Origin: Tetrapyrgos nigripes
Taxonomy: Eukaryota; Basidiomycota; Agaricomycetes; Agaricales; Campanellaceae
Length of the DNA: 64,000 nucleotides
Assembly (NCBI GenBank): GCA_013368315.1
Contig: JAACJM010000034.1
Coordinates: 124,001 to 188,000, forward strand
Reading direction: 5' to 3'
Shown here: positions 35,425-46,548 of the stretch, one piece after another
Layout of the letters: the number at the start of each line of letters is the position of its first letter
How positions within the stretch are numbered: the first letter of the stretch is position 1
Position numbers and translations under genes: made by a program
Notes under the pieces: model-generated
The model's database searches: none
What the model was told of the DNA's origin: nothing
The model's input: only the letters and a program-made list of their open reading frames with translations

Positions 35425-37599
35425 TGCCCCGCTTCTGTATTATTGAAATCATTACATACGTACAATCTGTAAATGGTACATAAGCAAACAGAGAAGGTTT
35501 GGCGAAAGGATGGTGTCAGCAGGGAGCACCACACCCTGGAAATTTCCACCCTGCTTGGGACCTGCCTAGATAATAACATTACTGGGCCTCCAGAGGTTAT
35601 CGTCATACCTTGGTTGTACCCAGTGAAAGAGGATATGATTAAAAGTACCCACTCAGATTTATAATTATCGGACATCCATAGCTAGCGTCAGTTTCCATGG
35701 CAATCAGGGTTGGGTGGGGCATGGTCCTTTTTTGCTCTGTGCACCATCGTCGCGTATTCTCCCCAAATATATGCATATGGGTGAATGTGTGGTGCCTGCT
35801 GCACTCTAAATGGTGTCCGTAAAACTCAAGCCAAGGTTGCCACATGCAATAATCATTCACAGTGTATGATCATTCTGACTTGGATAAACCAGTTAGATCA
35901 CACCCAGAGCTCCAAAATAAAGATTTTACATGTATGGACTCAGATGTGGGTCTTGGTATCAAGTGTCAATATATGCAGATGAGTCAGGCAAGTAATGTAT
36001 GCTTTCGAGTCTTTGGATTATCATTTTTTTTGCAGTTTTTGCATCCCAAAGTGCTTTCAAGGCTCTGTCAATCTCAGATGTCCATAATATGGCTGGATAC
36101 CTTCCAATCACTCTTTTATATGTTATTCACAGCATTTCCCTATTTTTTGGTGATTTTAAGATTGCTACATCATACCCTAATTCAAGACAAATGTCTGTTT
36201 ATTAACATTAATTGGCAAGTATATTGCACATTACTCAACCAATAGCTTCAAGAAATATTCTGGCAGTGCTCATACATACTTTGGCCCTATCCCAAACCTC
36301 TCCGAGGCTTAAAATGCTCTGTAGGTACCACATGAGTCGAAGTAAAGCTCGAGATGGCATGCTAAGCGCCCATGAAGTGCGTGGGAGGAACCATTCGACG
36401 CTAATTCGATGTTAATTTGACAATGCGTCATCATCGTTGAACTGCCAGTGCATCCCTTGGGCCTCCCTGCCACACTTCTCCTGCTTCTATGAAGGACAAC
36501 AATGGAGATCCATATGTATAGAGGACCTCTCTCATTTAAGATACTGCCTCCAGCATGCTTGGCCTTGCATAAATATCAACTTTTACATTGCACCACTCAT
36601 ATGTACCTCCATACCTCCACTGGCATTCTCCTGTTGCAAATCTCTTGGTAACACTTATGGCGTCTTTGTCCCAAACAACACACTCTTTTCTATCAGCCAT
36701 TGCTGCCCCTCATATGATGGAATTGTCCTGTTTGGGGGAAGTAATCCTGGAGAAGGGGAGTTGATTAAATGGGTGAAGGAGCACCCAGAGCATGGGGTTA
36801 ACAATGGGAGTGGGTCTAAACCTGTCATAGATGTAGGGAGGGAGTGTGTTGAGGCAAAGGGGAGTGGTGGTGAATCCTTTCTCTGTCTTTTTCTTCTCTT
36901 TTCTTCGAGTTGCTTCCCTTTTCTCTCTTGGCTTTTTATACTGACTTTTTTGCCATATAGACCTCTCACGGCCTTTCCCTCATCAAACACAGACCCAGCA
37001 AACCCAGGCTATGGATGTATGCAGGCATAATGGTCATGGGTGCGTCTTTTCATTACTTTTCTCTCTGCATTTACTTCGCTGACTTTCTAATGCTTAGCAT
37101 CCAGCATACAACATCTTCAAAGCATACATATGACACAGTGCACTACAGCAAACAATCCCACCATGTCCCTGGCCTCATGCAAGTAGCAAGGAGGAACATG
37201 AGCTGACTCTCCTGCAGTGTTTTGACAATGAAGAGGATGAAGAGACTGGAGGCTGCTGAGGACTAGGGTATATGGTACCGGTATTATACATACATAACAA
37301 ATAATAATATCTGTGCCCGACCCTGACCAGCCCTGACGCAAGCATCACTATGAGTTGACGACAGTACAACGGCCCAATACTGTAATATGGGTGCTCAATT
37401 TGGAAAGTGGCTGTCCAAGCTGAATTACCGTCCAAGCCGAGCTGAGGAGCCTCAAGAGGTCTATTCAGCTGAATGTTGCGTCGTAGTGGTAGGTTAATTG
37501 GCAGTGGTTTTATAAAAAGCTAACCTTAAGATTATCCTACAGTTTTTTATAAACAAGCTTGTAAGGTTCATCCTACGATTTTATATAATTACTGTGTCT
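35425..37599. other. Repeat-rich stretch of unclear origin
   Basis: About 2.2 kb. The part next to the Tc1 element may be the split remainder of the gypsy fragment, but no integrase motif could be read with confidence. It contains one longer ORF (36437-37030), listed separately. Several SKARDGML-like short frames near 36340 recall transposase debris without being assignable. Confidence 0.3.
36437..37030 (+). CDS. Hypothetical ORF, 197 residues, in TE-rich DNA
   Basis: Not recognised. The frame starts MNCQCIPWASLPHFSCFYEG and contains CPSYDGIVLFGGSNPGEGEL and IKWVKEHPEHGVNNGSGSKP, then a hydrophobic stretch (LFLLFSSSCFPFLSWLFILT). GT/AG-like signals around the pyrimidine-rich part (about 36870-36960) suggest the hydrophobic stretch could instead be a retained intron. 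It could be a captured gene piece or chance. Confidence 0.2.
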   Translation: MNCQCIPWASLPHFSCFYEGQQWRSICIEDLSHLRYCLQHAWPCININFYIAPLICTSIPPLAFSCCKSLGNTYGVFVPNNTLFSISHCCPSYDGIVLFGGSNPGEGELIKWVKEHPEHGVNNGSGSKPVIDVGRECVEAKGSGGESFLCLFLLFSSSCFPFLSWLFILTFLPYRPLTAFPSSNTDPANPGYGCMQA

Positions 37600-38691
37600 C
37601 AGGGTGAGCGTTAGTGGAATAAGTGTATGCGCCAGTAAATAAACTAAGTACTTATGAAATAGGATATGCTTATTCTAAGTACTATGGTTGATGTGTTTAC
37701 AGTGCTTCAGTTATAGTAGCAGATCCACATATAACTATACAAAGTTCTATAAGAACTTTGTAACCATTCCTAGTATAATGCACTTAGTACACCAGTGCGA
37801 TTCAAGCGAAAGTGAAGCCCCTATTCACAGGCAAGGAACATGTAGGCTATACGACCCAGACTCTAGCACTAAACAATCACTGGTTTAGAAATGGCGCCAT
37901 AAATCAGAGAAATCAGAGGAAAGCCCTAGTCACCAACTATGTCTGAACTAGCGGTATAAGAAGTGATACCTCACTTGTAAGCAAAATAGAAGGAATAGTC
38001 TTTTTAAAGGCAGTAAGGATAGAAAAGTAGGACAAAGTATATATGTACGAGTTCCTAGAAAGCTCAGCTTTCACAATACACTAAAGGGATGAACTAGCGG
38101 TGAAGGATAAAGCCTGTAGTTCATTACTGCCAGTACGTGAACTAAGGAAGGAGTCATAATGAGAGAGCCCCCTGAATGCAGCAGTAAGATTGTCAAGATG
38201 TGTGCCTGATGACTGAGGCGTTCTCATTGGTACAAACGCAACTACAAAAGATATGTAGGACCTTATAGAGAGCAGGACTTATCTATAAGAACTAACTGGC
38301 AGTATACTAGCAACGAGGTCTATAAACACCAAGCCTATAGTAGTGCCAGAAAAAACATAGGAGGAGGAATAAGCAAGGACTACCCCAAACCTATAACGAC
38401 TGATTGATGGTAAAGGAATGTGAGTCATACAAGTGGAGCCCAGCATGGATGGTGAGTCAGAATGACTATGGCTGCCAGTTCCAGGAAGGTATTCTTAGTC
38501 AAGAGGATGAAGCGAAGGGAACATAGAAAGTCCTATTAGTTTAGATAATATTCTACATTTCATAGATACCCTAATTAGAAAGTACCTACTTAATCTAGTA
38601 GTACGGACAAATGTGGACTGGCAATTAGACTAATATTTCTGTTTTTCTTAGGTACCTTTTAGCAGACATTAAAAAGAAATGTGGAACTGTA
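37600..38691 (+). repeat. Non-coding repeat family, copy 1 (truncated)
   Basis: Shares blocks with 47910-49610 and with the reverse complement of 56930-58870: AGTACTTATGAAATAGGATA followed by GCTTATTCTAAGTACTATGG, TATAGTAGCAGA, GTGAAGCCCCTATTCACAGG, GGACAAAGTATATATGTACG, ATACCCTAATTAGAAAG and GTACCTTTTAGCAGACATTA. No ORF is conserved between copies. It stops abruptly at the gypsy LTR (38692). The class is unknown; it may be a solo LTR or a large non-autonomous retroelement. Confidence 0.65.
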
Positions 38692-39218
38692 TGTCAAAGG
38701 TCGTCGGTACACTCAATAACCACCCAAGTCACACAATGCGAGAAGGCTGTTTACAAGAGAATAGATTGATTTGAAAGAGGTAGAGAGATAGAGAGATAGA
38801 GAGATAGAGAAGTAGTAGGCTGACTAGGCTCTACACTGCATAGTAAAAGTACGGAGCGGAGACGAAGTGAACGAACTAAGGAATAGGTTACATAGATCAC
38901 AGGTATATAAGTAAAATATGAAACAGATGGGAAAGAGTAAGTAATAATAGACGGTATCAAGTGGAAATGTCAAGGGCGAGAGAGTAATGAGCTAAATATG
39001 GATAGATGAAGGTACTGGATCATAAAGAATGATTGACAGTGAGAATGTCCATGGAGATAGGAATCGGAGGAGATAAGAATGTGAGTCATAGATCTATGGA
39101 GATGGTAACTATAGACGATGATGAGAAATGGTTAGTATTTATGGGGTTAAAGTGGGAGATGGGTAGTAAAGGGAAAAGAATAGAAAGGAAATGAATAGGC
39201 GGGGGACAATTCATGACA
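38692..39218 (-). repeat. 3' LTR of the gypsy element
   Basis: 527 bp; matches 46034-46548 (for example GTCGGTACACTCAATAACCA and GGCGGGGGACAATTCATGACA against GGCGGGGAGCGATTCGTGACA). It includes three AGAGATAG units that are collapsed in the other LTR. Confidence 0.87.
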
Positions 39219-39236
39219 TTACCCCCTTTTTAGGAC
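39219..39236 (-). other. Polypurine tract of the gypsy element
   Basis: On the reverse strand TAAAAAGGGGGTAA lies directly before the 3' LTR start TGTCATGAATT, the expected plus-strand primer site. The stop codon of the accessory ORF overlaps it. Confidence 0.65.
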
Positions 39237-39760
39237 GAGCTTTCACCAGAGCTCGGCAGGCTGGTTTTCCAGTGTTTCGCCCATTGTTGACGAAGTCGCC
39301 TGTCCACCTCTCCCTGACTCGGCCAGAACCTCGTTAAGTTCTCCTCAGTCGTGTAGGTTGTAATACTCCATCTAGGGTCAGTCCAGTCGGTTAAGTCTCC
39401 CCATTCCGTCGTGTTGGTTGCAGTCCCCCAACCTGCTCCATTCCATCCATCGTTGTCATCATGTTGTAGGGTGATATGTGTGCCCCATACGCTGCCGTCT
39501 CCCCATCCCAGATTCCCTCCGTGTTCTGCTCGTAGGGATGTCTGCTGAACTACACATCTAGCTTTATGTCCTCTGCCTAGTCTACATCGTCCTGGTCCAT
39601 CCTCTCCTCCCCACGTGCAACGTTGACATCCATTATGAGGTCCTGCGTGCTGTTTTGAGAGCCGACATTGATGTCCTGAGAGTTTTCCGTAGGTGCAATG
39701 TCCCCTATTGGTTGGGTGTGCGGTATGAGTGATAGTGTTGGTAGAGGAAGTGGTAGACAT
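39230..39760 (-). CDS. Accessory Cys/His- and Trp-rich ORF between integrase and 3' LTR
   Basis: An intact 176-residue frame on the same strand as the polyprotein, ending exactly in the polypurine tract. The N-terminal half holds a dense Cys/His pattern: HCTYGKLSGHQCRLSKQHAG, PHNGCQRCTWG and GPGRCRLGRGHKARC, with two similar sub-motifs (CRL-x-x-x-H and CRLGRGH), suggesting a zinc-binding fold. The C-terminal half is rich in Trp, Gly, Thr and Asn. There is no signal peptide and no membrane segment, so it is not an envelope-like protein. It is undisturbed while the other ORFs carry shifts. It could bind nucleic acid or host chromatin; that is inference. I do not recognise the family. Confidence 0.5.
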   Translation of the reverse strand: MSTTSSTNTITHTAHPTNRGHCTYGKLSGHQCRLSKQHAGPHNGCQRCTWGGEDGPGRCRLGRGHKARCVVQQTSLRAEHGGNLGWGDGSVWGTHITLQHDDNDGWNGAGWGTATNTTEWGDLTDWTDPRWSITTYTTEENLTRFWPSQGEVDRRLRQQWAKHWKTSLPSSGESSS

Positions 39761-40143
39761 TGTTATGACGAGAGTGTGGGTGATTGTTGTTGGACTGGTA
39801 GCGGTGGATGATGTTCTGTCGTTCTCTGTCCTGGAGAGGGGTCCTTTATAGTTGCTGGTTCGTAAGTACTGAACAGGTCATCGTTTGAAGACGGGTTTGG
39901 CAGTAGATGCCGTTAACGAGGGAATGCAATTGATGAATGGTGACAGAAGTCTGAGTCCGATTGCTGAGTGGAGTGGGAAGGAGGGCATAGAATACCAACG
40001 GTTCATAATAGTGTTTCTCCTCCGAGTTGTGCTTTTGCCTGAAGCACACGAGTACTTCACCATATGTCTTCCATGGTGATTCCTAGTGATCGTACCGTTG
40101 TTCCGGGACGTATCAGATTCTTGGGTCGGTACGCATCTGGATG

Positions 40144-43100
40144 CTATTGGTGGAAGGTTTCGATCATCTCCTTCACCTTTGTTAATCCTGATGCCGGTTC
40201 CCATGAATTCTCTGAGTCAGCATAGTCTAACCATTTGACAAGGTATTGTACTCCCAACGGTTCCTCGTTGGTTTCGAATCCAGAATTGCTTCTACATCAT
40301 ATTCGTTGTCTTCGGGGAGTAACTCAGCCGGTTCTCCCGGATAGTTCACTCCGTGGGCCTCGGTTTCTTTGTACGGCGATAAGAGTGAAGCGTGGAACAC
40401 TGGATGAATGCGCCAGCTATTCGGTAATTTGAGTCGGTAGTTGACTTCACTGATAACGTCAGTGATTTTGAAAGGTCCATGACGATGATTTGCCAACTTA
40501 GCTTTCGGTCTCGTTGTCTTCAAATTCTTTCCGTCTAGCAATACTTTGTCCCCAACCTTAAACCTGTTTCCTTCGCTAGTATAGTCCTTGTTCTGTTCCT
40601 TCATCTGTTCTGCTGCTGTCGCCAGACTTGCTTTTAGCTCTTCTCGGAGAGTATCCAAGTTTTGAAGGCGTTCTTCGACCTTTGGTACGTGTGAGGTTGG
40701 ATTGATGGAAGGGAAGAGTCGGGGTAGGTATCCATGGAGTAGTTCGAACAGCGACTTCTCGGTTGCCGAATGAACTCGGGTATTGTGGCAAAATTCGGTG
40801 TAAGGTAGGTATTTAACCCAATCGTCTTGGCGATAGTTGCAGAAGGTTCGAGTATCGTTCTTGATTGAACCTTTCTGTCTCGCCATCTGTTTGTGGATGA
40901 TAAGCTGTACTGAGTGCCGAAGTGATACCTAACTTAGCGTATATCCCTTTCATCACTTGGCTTGCGAATTGAGGTCCGCGGTCAGATATCATTTTGTCCC
41001 ACAAGCCGTATCGTCGCCAAGTGCTGTCGAACAATAGGTCAATTGTTCCGTTACTATCGATATCTTTTCTGCATGGAGAAATGACAACTGTTTTTGTTGA
41101 ACGGTCAACTGTGACGTGAATTGCATTAAAGCTGTCACATTCTGGCAGATCCGTGATGAAATCGGTTGTAATTGTGCCAAAGGGTCGTTCTGGTATCTCG
41201 TTCGGAATTAATGGTACGTGCGCCAGATGGTTATTTGCCTTGGTTAACTGACAGGTAGCGCATCCTTCAACATAGTTACGAACGAATACTGACATACCAG
41301 GCCACCAGAATTCTCTACTGACGAGTTCGTATGTTTTGAATCGTCCTGGATGTCCTGCAGTGAGGCTATCGTGATGCATTTTAACAATGTCCTGTCTGAG
41401 TTGTTGATTGTTTGGGATGTAGATCTTTCCTCTGAACAGACGATTCGTCTTGTATTCCATTCCTGTAGATTTTTTGCCAGCACGCGTGGTCCGTTGTTAA
41501 AGATCGTTTGTAACGCACTTACGACTTCAGCATCCTTTTTCGGACATTCCTTGATCCGTCTCTTCAATTCTGTATCTCCAATTGCGGTTACCGTTCCTGG
41601 TCTTGTCGCTCGAATCCTGAAGAACCTGGGATCAAGTAAGACCCTATCTTTGTTGTTGTTCTCGACCCCCTCTTTATGGTCTGATCTGCGAGAGAGCGGG
41701 TCACTTCGATTCAAGTTCCCGGGTTTGTGAGTGAGCGTAAAGTCGAATCTGGTCAGAAACAAGGCCATTCTTGCTTGTCATCGGCTGAGTTTCTGAGCGT
41801 GGTGAAGTATCTAAGATTGTCGTGATCGGTCAAGATTTCGATGGTATGTGGTCCACCTTCAAGGTAGTGTCGCCAGGCTTCAAGTCCGCGTATGATCGCT
41901 AGCAATTCTTTGTCGTGAATGTCGTAATTCCGTTCAGTTTCGGATAGGGCTTTTGACAGGTAGGCTACTGGATGCCATTTATCATCCGGTCCTTGTTGTT
42001 GCAAGGATACCTCCCGTAGCGTAATCTGATGCATCAACTTCTACTCGGTATGGTTTAGAATGATCAGGCATGAGAAGGACTGGCGAGGTCGTAAACGTAT
42101 CTTTGAGTGCTTGGAAAGCCGTTTGAGCTTCCTCGGACCATTCCCATGGGTGCTCCTTTTTTGTGAGATCGAACAGTGGTCGTGCGATTTTTGAGAAATC
42201 GCGTATGAAACGACGGTAAAAATTTCCGAAGCCGAGGAATGATTGTACGTCTTTGACGTTGCGTGGGATTGGCCATTTGGTCACGCCCTCGACCTTGACT
42301 GGGATCCATCGCCAATGTGTTGTGTGAAACGATAAGGCCGAGGAATTCTACTGAATTGGTTTCGAAAGTGCACTTTTCCGGTTTAGCGTATAATCGTTAT
42401 CATGGAGTCGTGCCAATACTTGTTTCACCATGTATCGATGTTCTTCTAGTGATTCTGTGAATATGAGAATATCGTCCATATAGATTACGACTTTTCCGGA
42501 GTCGATCAGGTCCTTGAATAGAGTGTTCATCATCGCTTGGAATGTAGCTGGAGAGTTCATAAGACTGAAAAACATCACCGTTGGTTCGAAGAGGCCGCGG
42601 TTGGTTTTAAACGCCGCTTTCCATTCATCTCCCTTCTTGATGCGTACGTTGTTATATCCCCATCTAAGGTCGATCTTGGAAAATATTCGTGCCCCTTTGA
42701 GTTTGTCTACGAGTTCCGATATAAGCGGTAGGGGGTATTCGTTTTTGACGGTCCCTTTGTTTAAAGCACGGATAGTCCTGTACTGGTCGTAGTTTTCCGT
42801 CTTTCTTTTTTACAAAGAAGAAGGGACTTGCCATAGGAGATTTCGACGGTCTTATATATCCTTTCTCTAAGTTTTCCTTGATGAATTCATCCAGTTCCTT
42901 TTGTTCATTTGGGGATAAAGGGATACGTTTTGCAGGGGCGTGGTTCAAAGTCCGGTTTTAACTCGATAGCATGATCCCATTCGCCACGTTTCGGTAATCG
43001 TTCTGAGGTTTGTTTGTCAAAGACTCGTAAGAACTGATGATATTGCGAAGGAATCTTATCTTTAAGAGGTACATCGACCTGGACGTTCTGGGCTGCCTCT

Positions 43101-43935
43101 GCAAGTTCTTGTGCCTTTGTGAACCCTGCACGGATGTTCAGGTTTGGTGTCCCTGGCGCCTCTTCATCTATTCCTTTCTCTTCCCCAACAATTCCTCCAT
43201 TACATCCTGTTCCCACCGTTCTGGGATCGTATCTCTCCCGTAATCGTCTTCAGTAAAGATCGCCGTTACCTCTGAACTTCGGTGGAAGGATCGAATAGGA
43301 ATTCGACAGCGTCGCCCTGCAACTTTTGGTTGGGCAACTGGTTTGAATTGTCCAATTGGTTCTAACCATCTGACTTGGTAATCCTTGTGGTGGGTTCTTG
43401 GATCGACGACTGTGGATTTCAAGGATTGAGTTTTCAAATGGAGAACGGGAGGTTTTGCTGTGATGCATGTTTCTGGGCATCTAGTCATGTCTACCCGTGA
43501 GTCCGACCAGTCTATAGCTGGATTATGTTCTTCCAACCAGTCGGTACCGAGGATTATATCGTGATCCCCGATGTCCGTTACGTAGAACTCGGCCTTTTCT
43601 TCGTGGTACGCTTCGCCGTTTTGGGAATAGATACGGAGATTTTGGATAGTGTATTCTCGTACCCATCCCATGGTGTTTTCAGAGCCGTCGACGTTTCGAA
43701 CTGGGAACGGTTTTTTAATAGGGAGAAGGGTGAGTTGATGTTTTTGTGTGAATTGGCCATTGATGATTATGCCTTCTGCACCGCTGTCTATTAGAGTGTT
43801 TGCGTCAATTTTTCTGCCAGTAACTTTGCCGATTAATTCAGTTTTGAGTGTGATTGATGGTATCTGTTTGTTACAAGTGATTGCTGACATTCTTATTTCT
43901 GAAGGAAAGACTCGCTCACTAGAGGGGTATAACAC
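40144..43935 (-). pseudogene. Gypsy pol polyprotein: protease, RT, RNase H, integrase, chromodomain
   Basis: Reverse strand. Aspartic protease TLIDSGAEGIIINGQF near 43795 and HDIILGTDWLEEHNP near 43540. Reverse transcriptase: [20 protein letters not shown] near 42820, [20 protein letters not shown], and the catalytic [10 protein letters not shown] near 42480. RNase H follows (EVDASDYATGGIL near 42040, KELLAIIRGLEAWRHYL near 41890). Integrase: zinc-binding HHDSLTAGHPGRFKTYELV with GCATCQLTK (HHCC), then ITTDFITDLPE, MISDRGPQFAS and AYHPQTDGETERFNQ (D,D,E). GPFKITDVISEVNYRLKLP and a chromodomain (EYDVEAILDSKP, then QYLVKWLDYADSENSWEP) end at the TAG 40144-40146. Single-base shifts occur, for example near 40250, 40890, 41460, 42350, 42760 and 42940, so this copy is not autonomous as read. 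Confidence 0.85.
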
Positions 43936-44234
43936 ACTATATCGATTGTTCTTTAACTGTCCGGTGTACTGTTCACTCCTACTGACGACGTGGCAGAGGA
44001 GTGATTCAAAAATCCAATTTAGACATAATGTCTTTTAAATAGACGGTTGCTTGTTCCTTTTCTTCTCCTTCTAATCCTTTAACCCTGTTAATCATGTCGG
44101 AAATATCCTTGATTGTGTTTCGAGATGAAGACGCCTGAGCTACCATTACCGGTGGTGAAGATGCGGTTTCAGCTGTTCAAACAGCGCGAGAGGGGAAGGT
44201 TCGGGAAGTGTTTTGAGACGACGTCCTTGGGAAT

Positions 44235-45470
44235 GTCAGACATTCATTGCTCATGTGCCAGTTTGTCTACACGCAAAGCATGCTCCTAACTTTCGGAGTC
44301 GGTCCCTTTCATCAGGTGTCAGCTTAGGCAGTGAATTGAAAGACGAGTTAGCACCTGGTCCCATATTCATAAGCGCATTGACGCTTGCTACCGTTCTTCC
44401 CTGAGACGGACCTGGACTACTCTTCGACGTTGAAGTAGTTTTCCAGCGTCCTTGTCTTTCCCGTTCCTTCAACCATTCTAAATGAAGCTCCACAGCTCTT
44501 TCCTTGTACTCCTCGAAGTCATCCCACTTTGGATACGTTCTTCCAACTGCTTCTCGGAATTTGGGTGGTAACCCATCCTGATAGAATTCCAACAATGCTG
44601 CTTCTCCGAACTCGGACTCTTCTCCGTATGTATCGAAGATGCTGTTGTAGCTGCTAATATCCGTTCCCTTCATTCTAGCGAACTTGATCTTCGTTCTTGC
44701 CACATCTTCCGAGGCGAGAGCTTTGAAATCTTTTTGAATCTATCGCGTATCTGTTTCAAAGTTATCCATCTCCATTGGTCCAGTGTACTCGCCAAGTTCT
44801 CATTTTCCTCATCTTCATCTCGTTCTATCAATCTCTGCGTTGCCCAATCTCCTCCTTTTTCTCCCATAAAGAACGACAGGAATAACGAAACCTGACTTTC
44901 CTCGGTCGGGTACTTTCCTTTATTCATGCGTAGATAGTTATTAAATAAGGCCAACCATCGTTTTGCCTCGCTACGTTCTCCATTGAAGGCGTCTGGTTTT
45001 CTTCCTTGTTCAGAAGTACCATTCGACCCGATAGGAGGTGTATCAGCCATGACTGAGTCGTTTGGATCTGATGGATTTGGGGAAGGAGGTGTAGGAGGAC
45101 AACGAGGGGCTACGGATGGTCCTTCGGCGGATGGAATGATGGGCAAAGAAGGTGGGGAAGTGGGATTGTCTGGTTCTGGTGGGTTATTGGGAGGGGTTTC
45201 CGGTACTGGGTTAGATCCGGAAGGTTGGTTGGTAGGTGTAGAGGTTCCTTGTTCCGATTCTGTTGCAGGTTTAGGTTTCGGGTGTGCCTTTTGAATCGCA
45301 AGTTCTTGGAGTTGGGTTATAATGTGTAACCTGCTTGGGATTTCTTCGGCGGTAAGTCGTTGAGTGTTATATCTGTTTAGGCACAGTTGTACGGTGCACG
45401 GAGTCCAAGGGTCGTCAACGTCTTCGACAAAGTAGGCGGCGTCTTGAGATGATGAGGGATGGAATACGTG
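44235..45470 (-). pseudogene. Gypsy gag (capsid and nucleocapsid), frameshifted
   Basis: Reverse strand. A Pro-rich N-terminal part leads into RKPDAFNGERSEAKRWLALF, NNYLRMNKGKYPTEESQVSL and FLSFFMGEKGGDWATQRLI, a typical retrotransposon gag fold. After a shift near 44710 (five A instead of six) it continues ARTKIKFARMKGTDISSYNS and EAALLEFYQDGLPPKFREAV. The nucleocapsid zinc knuckle is CFACRQTG followed, after one missing base near 44250, by HMSNEC (CX2CX4HX4C). No in-frame ATG was found for the long frame, which suggests that the upstream ORF 45537-45986 may be its true N-terminus. Confidence 0.78.
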
Positions 45471-45536
45471 TGGTCAGTCGGCACAGTGGAGGTTCGGGTC
45501 TGCAGATGCGGTTCGTCAACCAGTCATACACTGATT

Positions 45537-45986
45537 TCAAGAAAGGTAGTTGGGTCCTAGGATGAAGGAAGATGCTAGACCGTATTCGGGGAAAGGTGAT
45601 GATGGAGAGTAGTCGATGTTTTCTCTGAAAAATAGAGGTCCTTTGATCTGAACCACTGTTTCTCCTGTATCGAAGTCCTCTTTCACTGTTATGTATGAGA
45701 ACGTTGAGAGAACTACGTCACCTGAGGTAAGTTTCCACACCCAACGTCTTGTGCAAACGAAGTGTCGGTCGAAGCTCCAAGGATTTGCTCGTATATTTCT
45801 TCCATGGGAGACCAGGTATTCGGTGTGTAAGAGGTAACGAGGAAGGGGAAATGGAACCCGTTCGTAGTCACGAGGGGTTATAGCGGGTTCGATACGAATT
45901 CGGGGATGTGGGTTAGACAGAGTGAAGAAGGGAGTTTGGGTTTCTGCAGCACCGTAGGGGAAGGATAGGGTAATAGGAAGGTTCAA
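45537..45986 (-). CDS. ORF between 5' LTR and gag: gag N-terminus or accessory protein
   Basis: 149 residues, starting MNLPITLSFPYGAAETQTPF and containing LHTEYLVSHGRNIRANPWSF, RRWVWKLTSGDVVLSTF and KEDFDTGETVVQIKGPLFF. It is rich in aromatic residues and predicted beta-structure, with no recognised domain. The gap to gag contains LKSVYDWLTNRICRPEPPLC and AAYFVEDVDDPWTPCTVQLC in shifted frames, so fusion to gag through one or two base shifts is likely. Confidence 0.5.
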   Translation of the reverse strand: MNLPITLSFPYGAAETQTPFFTLSNPHPRIRIEPAITPRDYERVPFPLPRYLLHTEYLVSHGRNIRANPWSFDRHFVCTRRWVWKLTSGDVVLSTFSYITVKEDFDTGETVVQIKGPLFFRENIDYSPSSPFPEYGLASSFILGPNYLS

Positions 45987-46033
45987 ATGCGATGGAAGGA
46001 TTTGTGAGGTGGGTGTATGGGAGTTCGTTCAAG

Positions 46034-46548
46034 TGTCAAGGTTGTCGGTACACTCAATAACCACCCAAGTCACACAATACGAAAAAGCCAGTTCCAAGAG
46101 AATAGATTGATCAAGGGAAATAGAGAAGTAGAGAGATAGGGAGAAAGTAGGCTGACTAGGCTCTACACTGCGTAGTAAAAGTACGGAGCGGAGACAAAGT
46201 GAACGAACTAAGGAATAGGTTACAAAGATCACAGGTATATAAGTGAAAATGAACAGATGGGAAAGAGTAAGTAATAATAGACGGTATCATGTGGAAATGT
46301 CAAAGGCGAGAGAGTAATGAGTTAAATATGGATAGATGAAGGTACTGGTTCATAAGGAATGATTGACAGTGAGAATGTCCATGGAGATAGGAATCGGAGG
46401 AGATAAGAGTGTGAGTCATAGATCTGTAGAGATGGTAACTATAGACGATGATGAGAAATGGTTGATGTTTATGGGGTTAAAGTGGGAAATAGGTAGTAAA
46501 GGGAAAAGAATAGAAAGGAAATGAATAGGCGGGGAGCGATTCGTGACA
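46034..46548 (-). repeat. 5' LTR of the gypsy element
   Basis: 515 bp. In coding sense it runs from TGTCACGAATCGCTCCCCGC to TTGACA and contains the promoter for the element. It is directly followed at the right by a run of about ten G. Confidence 0.87.

Larger units (their letters stand above)
38692..46548 (-). mobile_element. Ty3/gypsy chromovirus-type LTR retrotransposon, coding on the reverse strand
   Basis: Two LTRs of about 520 bp flank gag, protease, reverse transcriptase, RNase H, integrase and chromodomain, all readable on the reverse strand, plus an extra ORF next to the 3' LTR. LTRs start TGTCA and end TGACA as palindromic ends require. The LTRs differ at many positions and by indels, so the insertion is not very recent, and the ORFs contain single-base shifts. 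The flanks show no matching target duplication (left flank AACTGTA, right flank a run of G). Confidence 0.88.

Noticed and set aside
38205..38240. Hammerhead ribozyme in the non-coding repeat (CTGATGA in copies 1 and 3)
   Set aside because: No matching GAAA core and no flanking stems; the motif is not conserved in copy 2.
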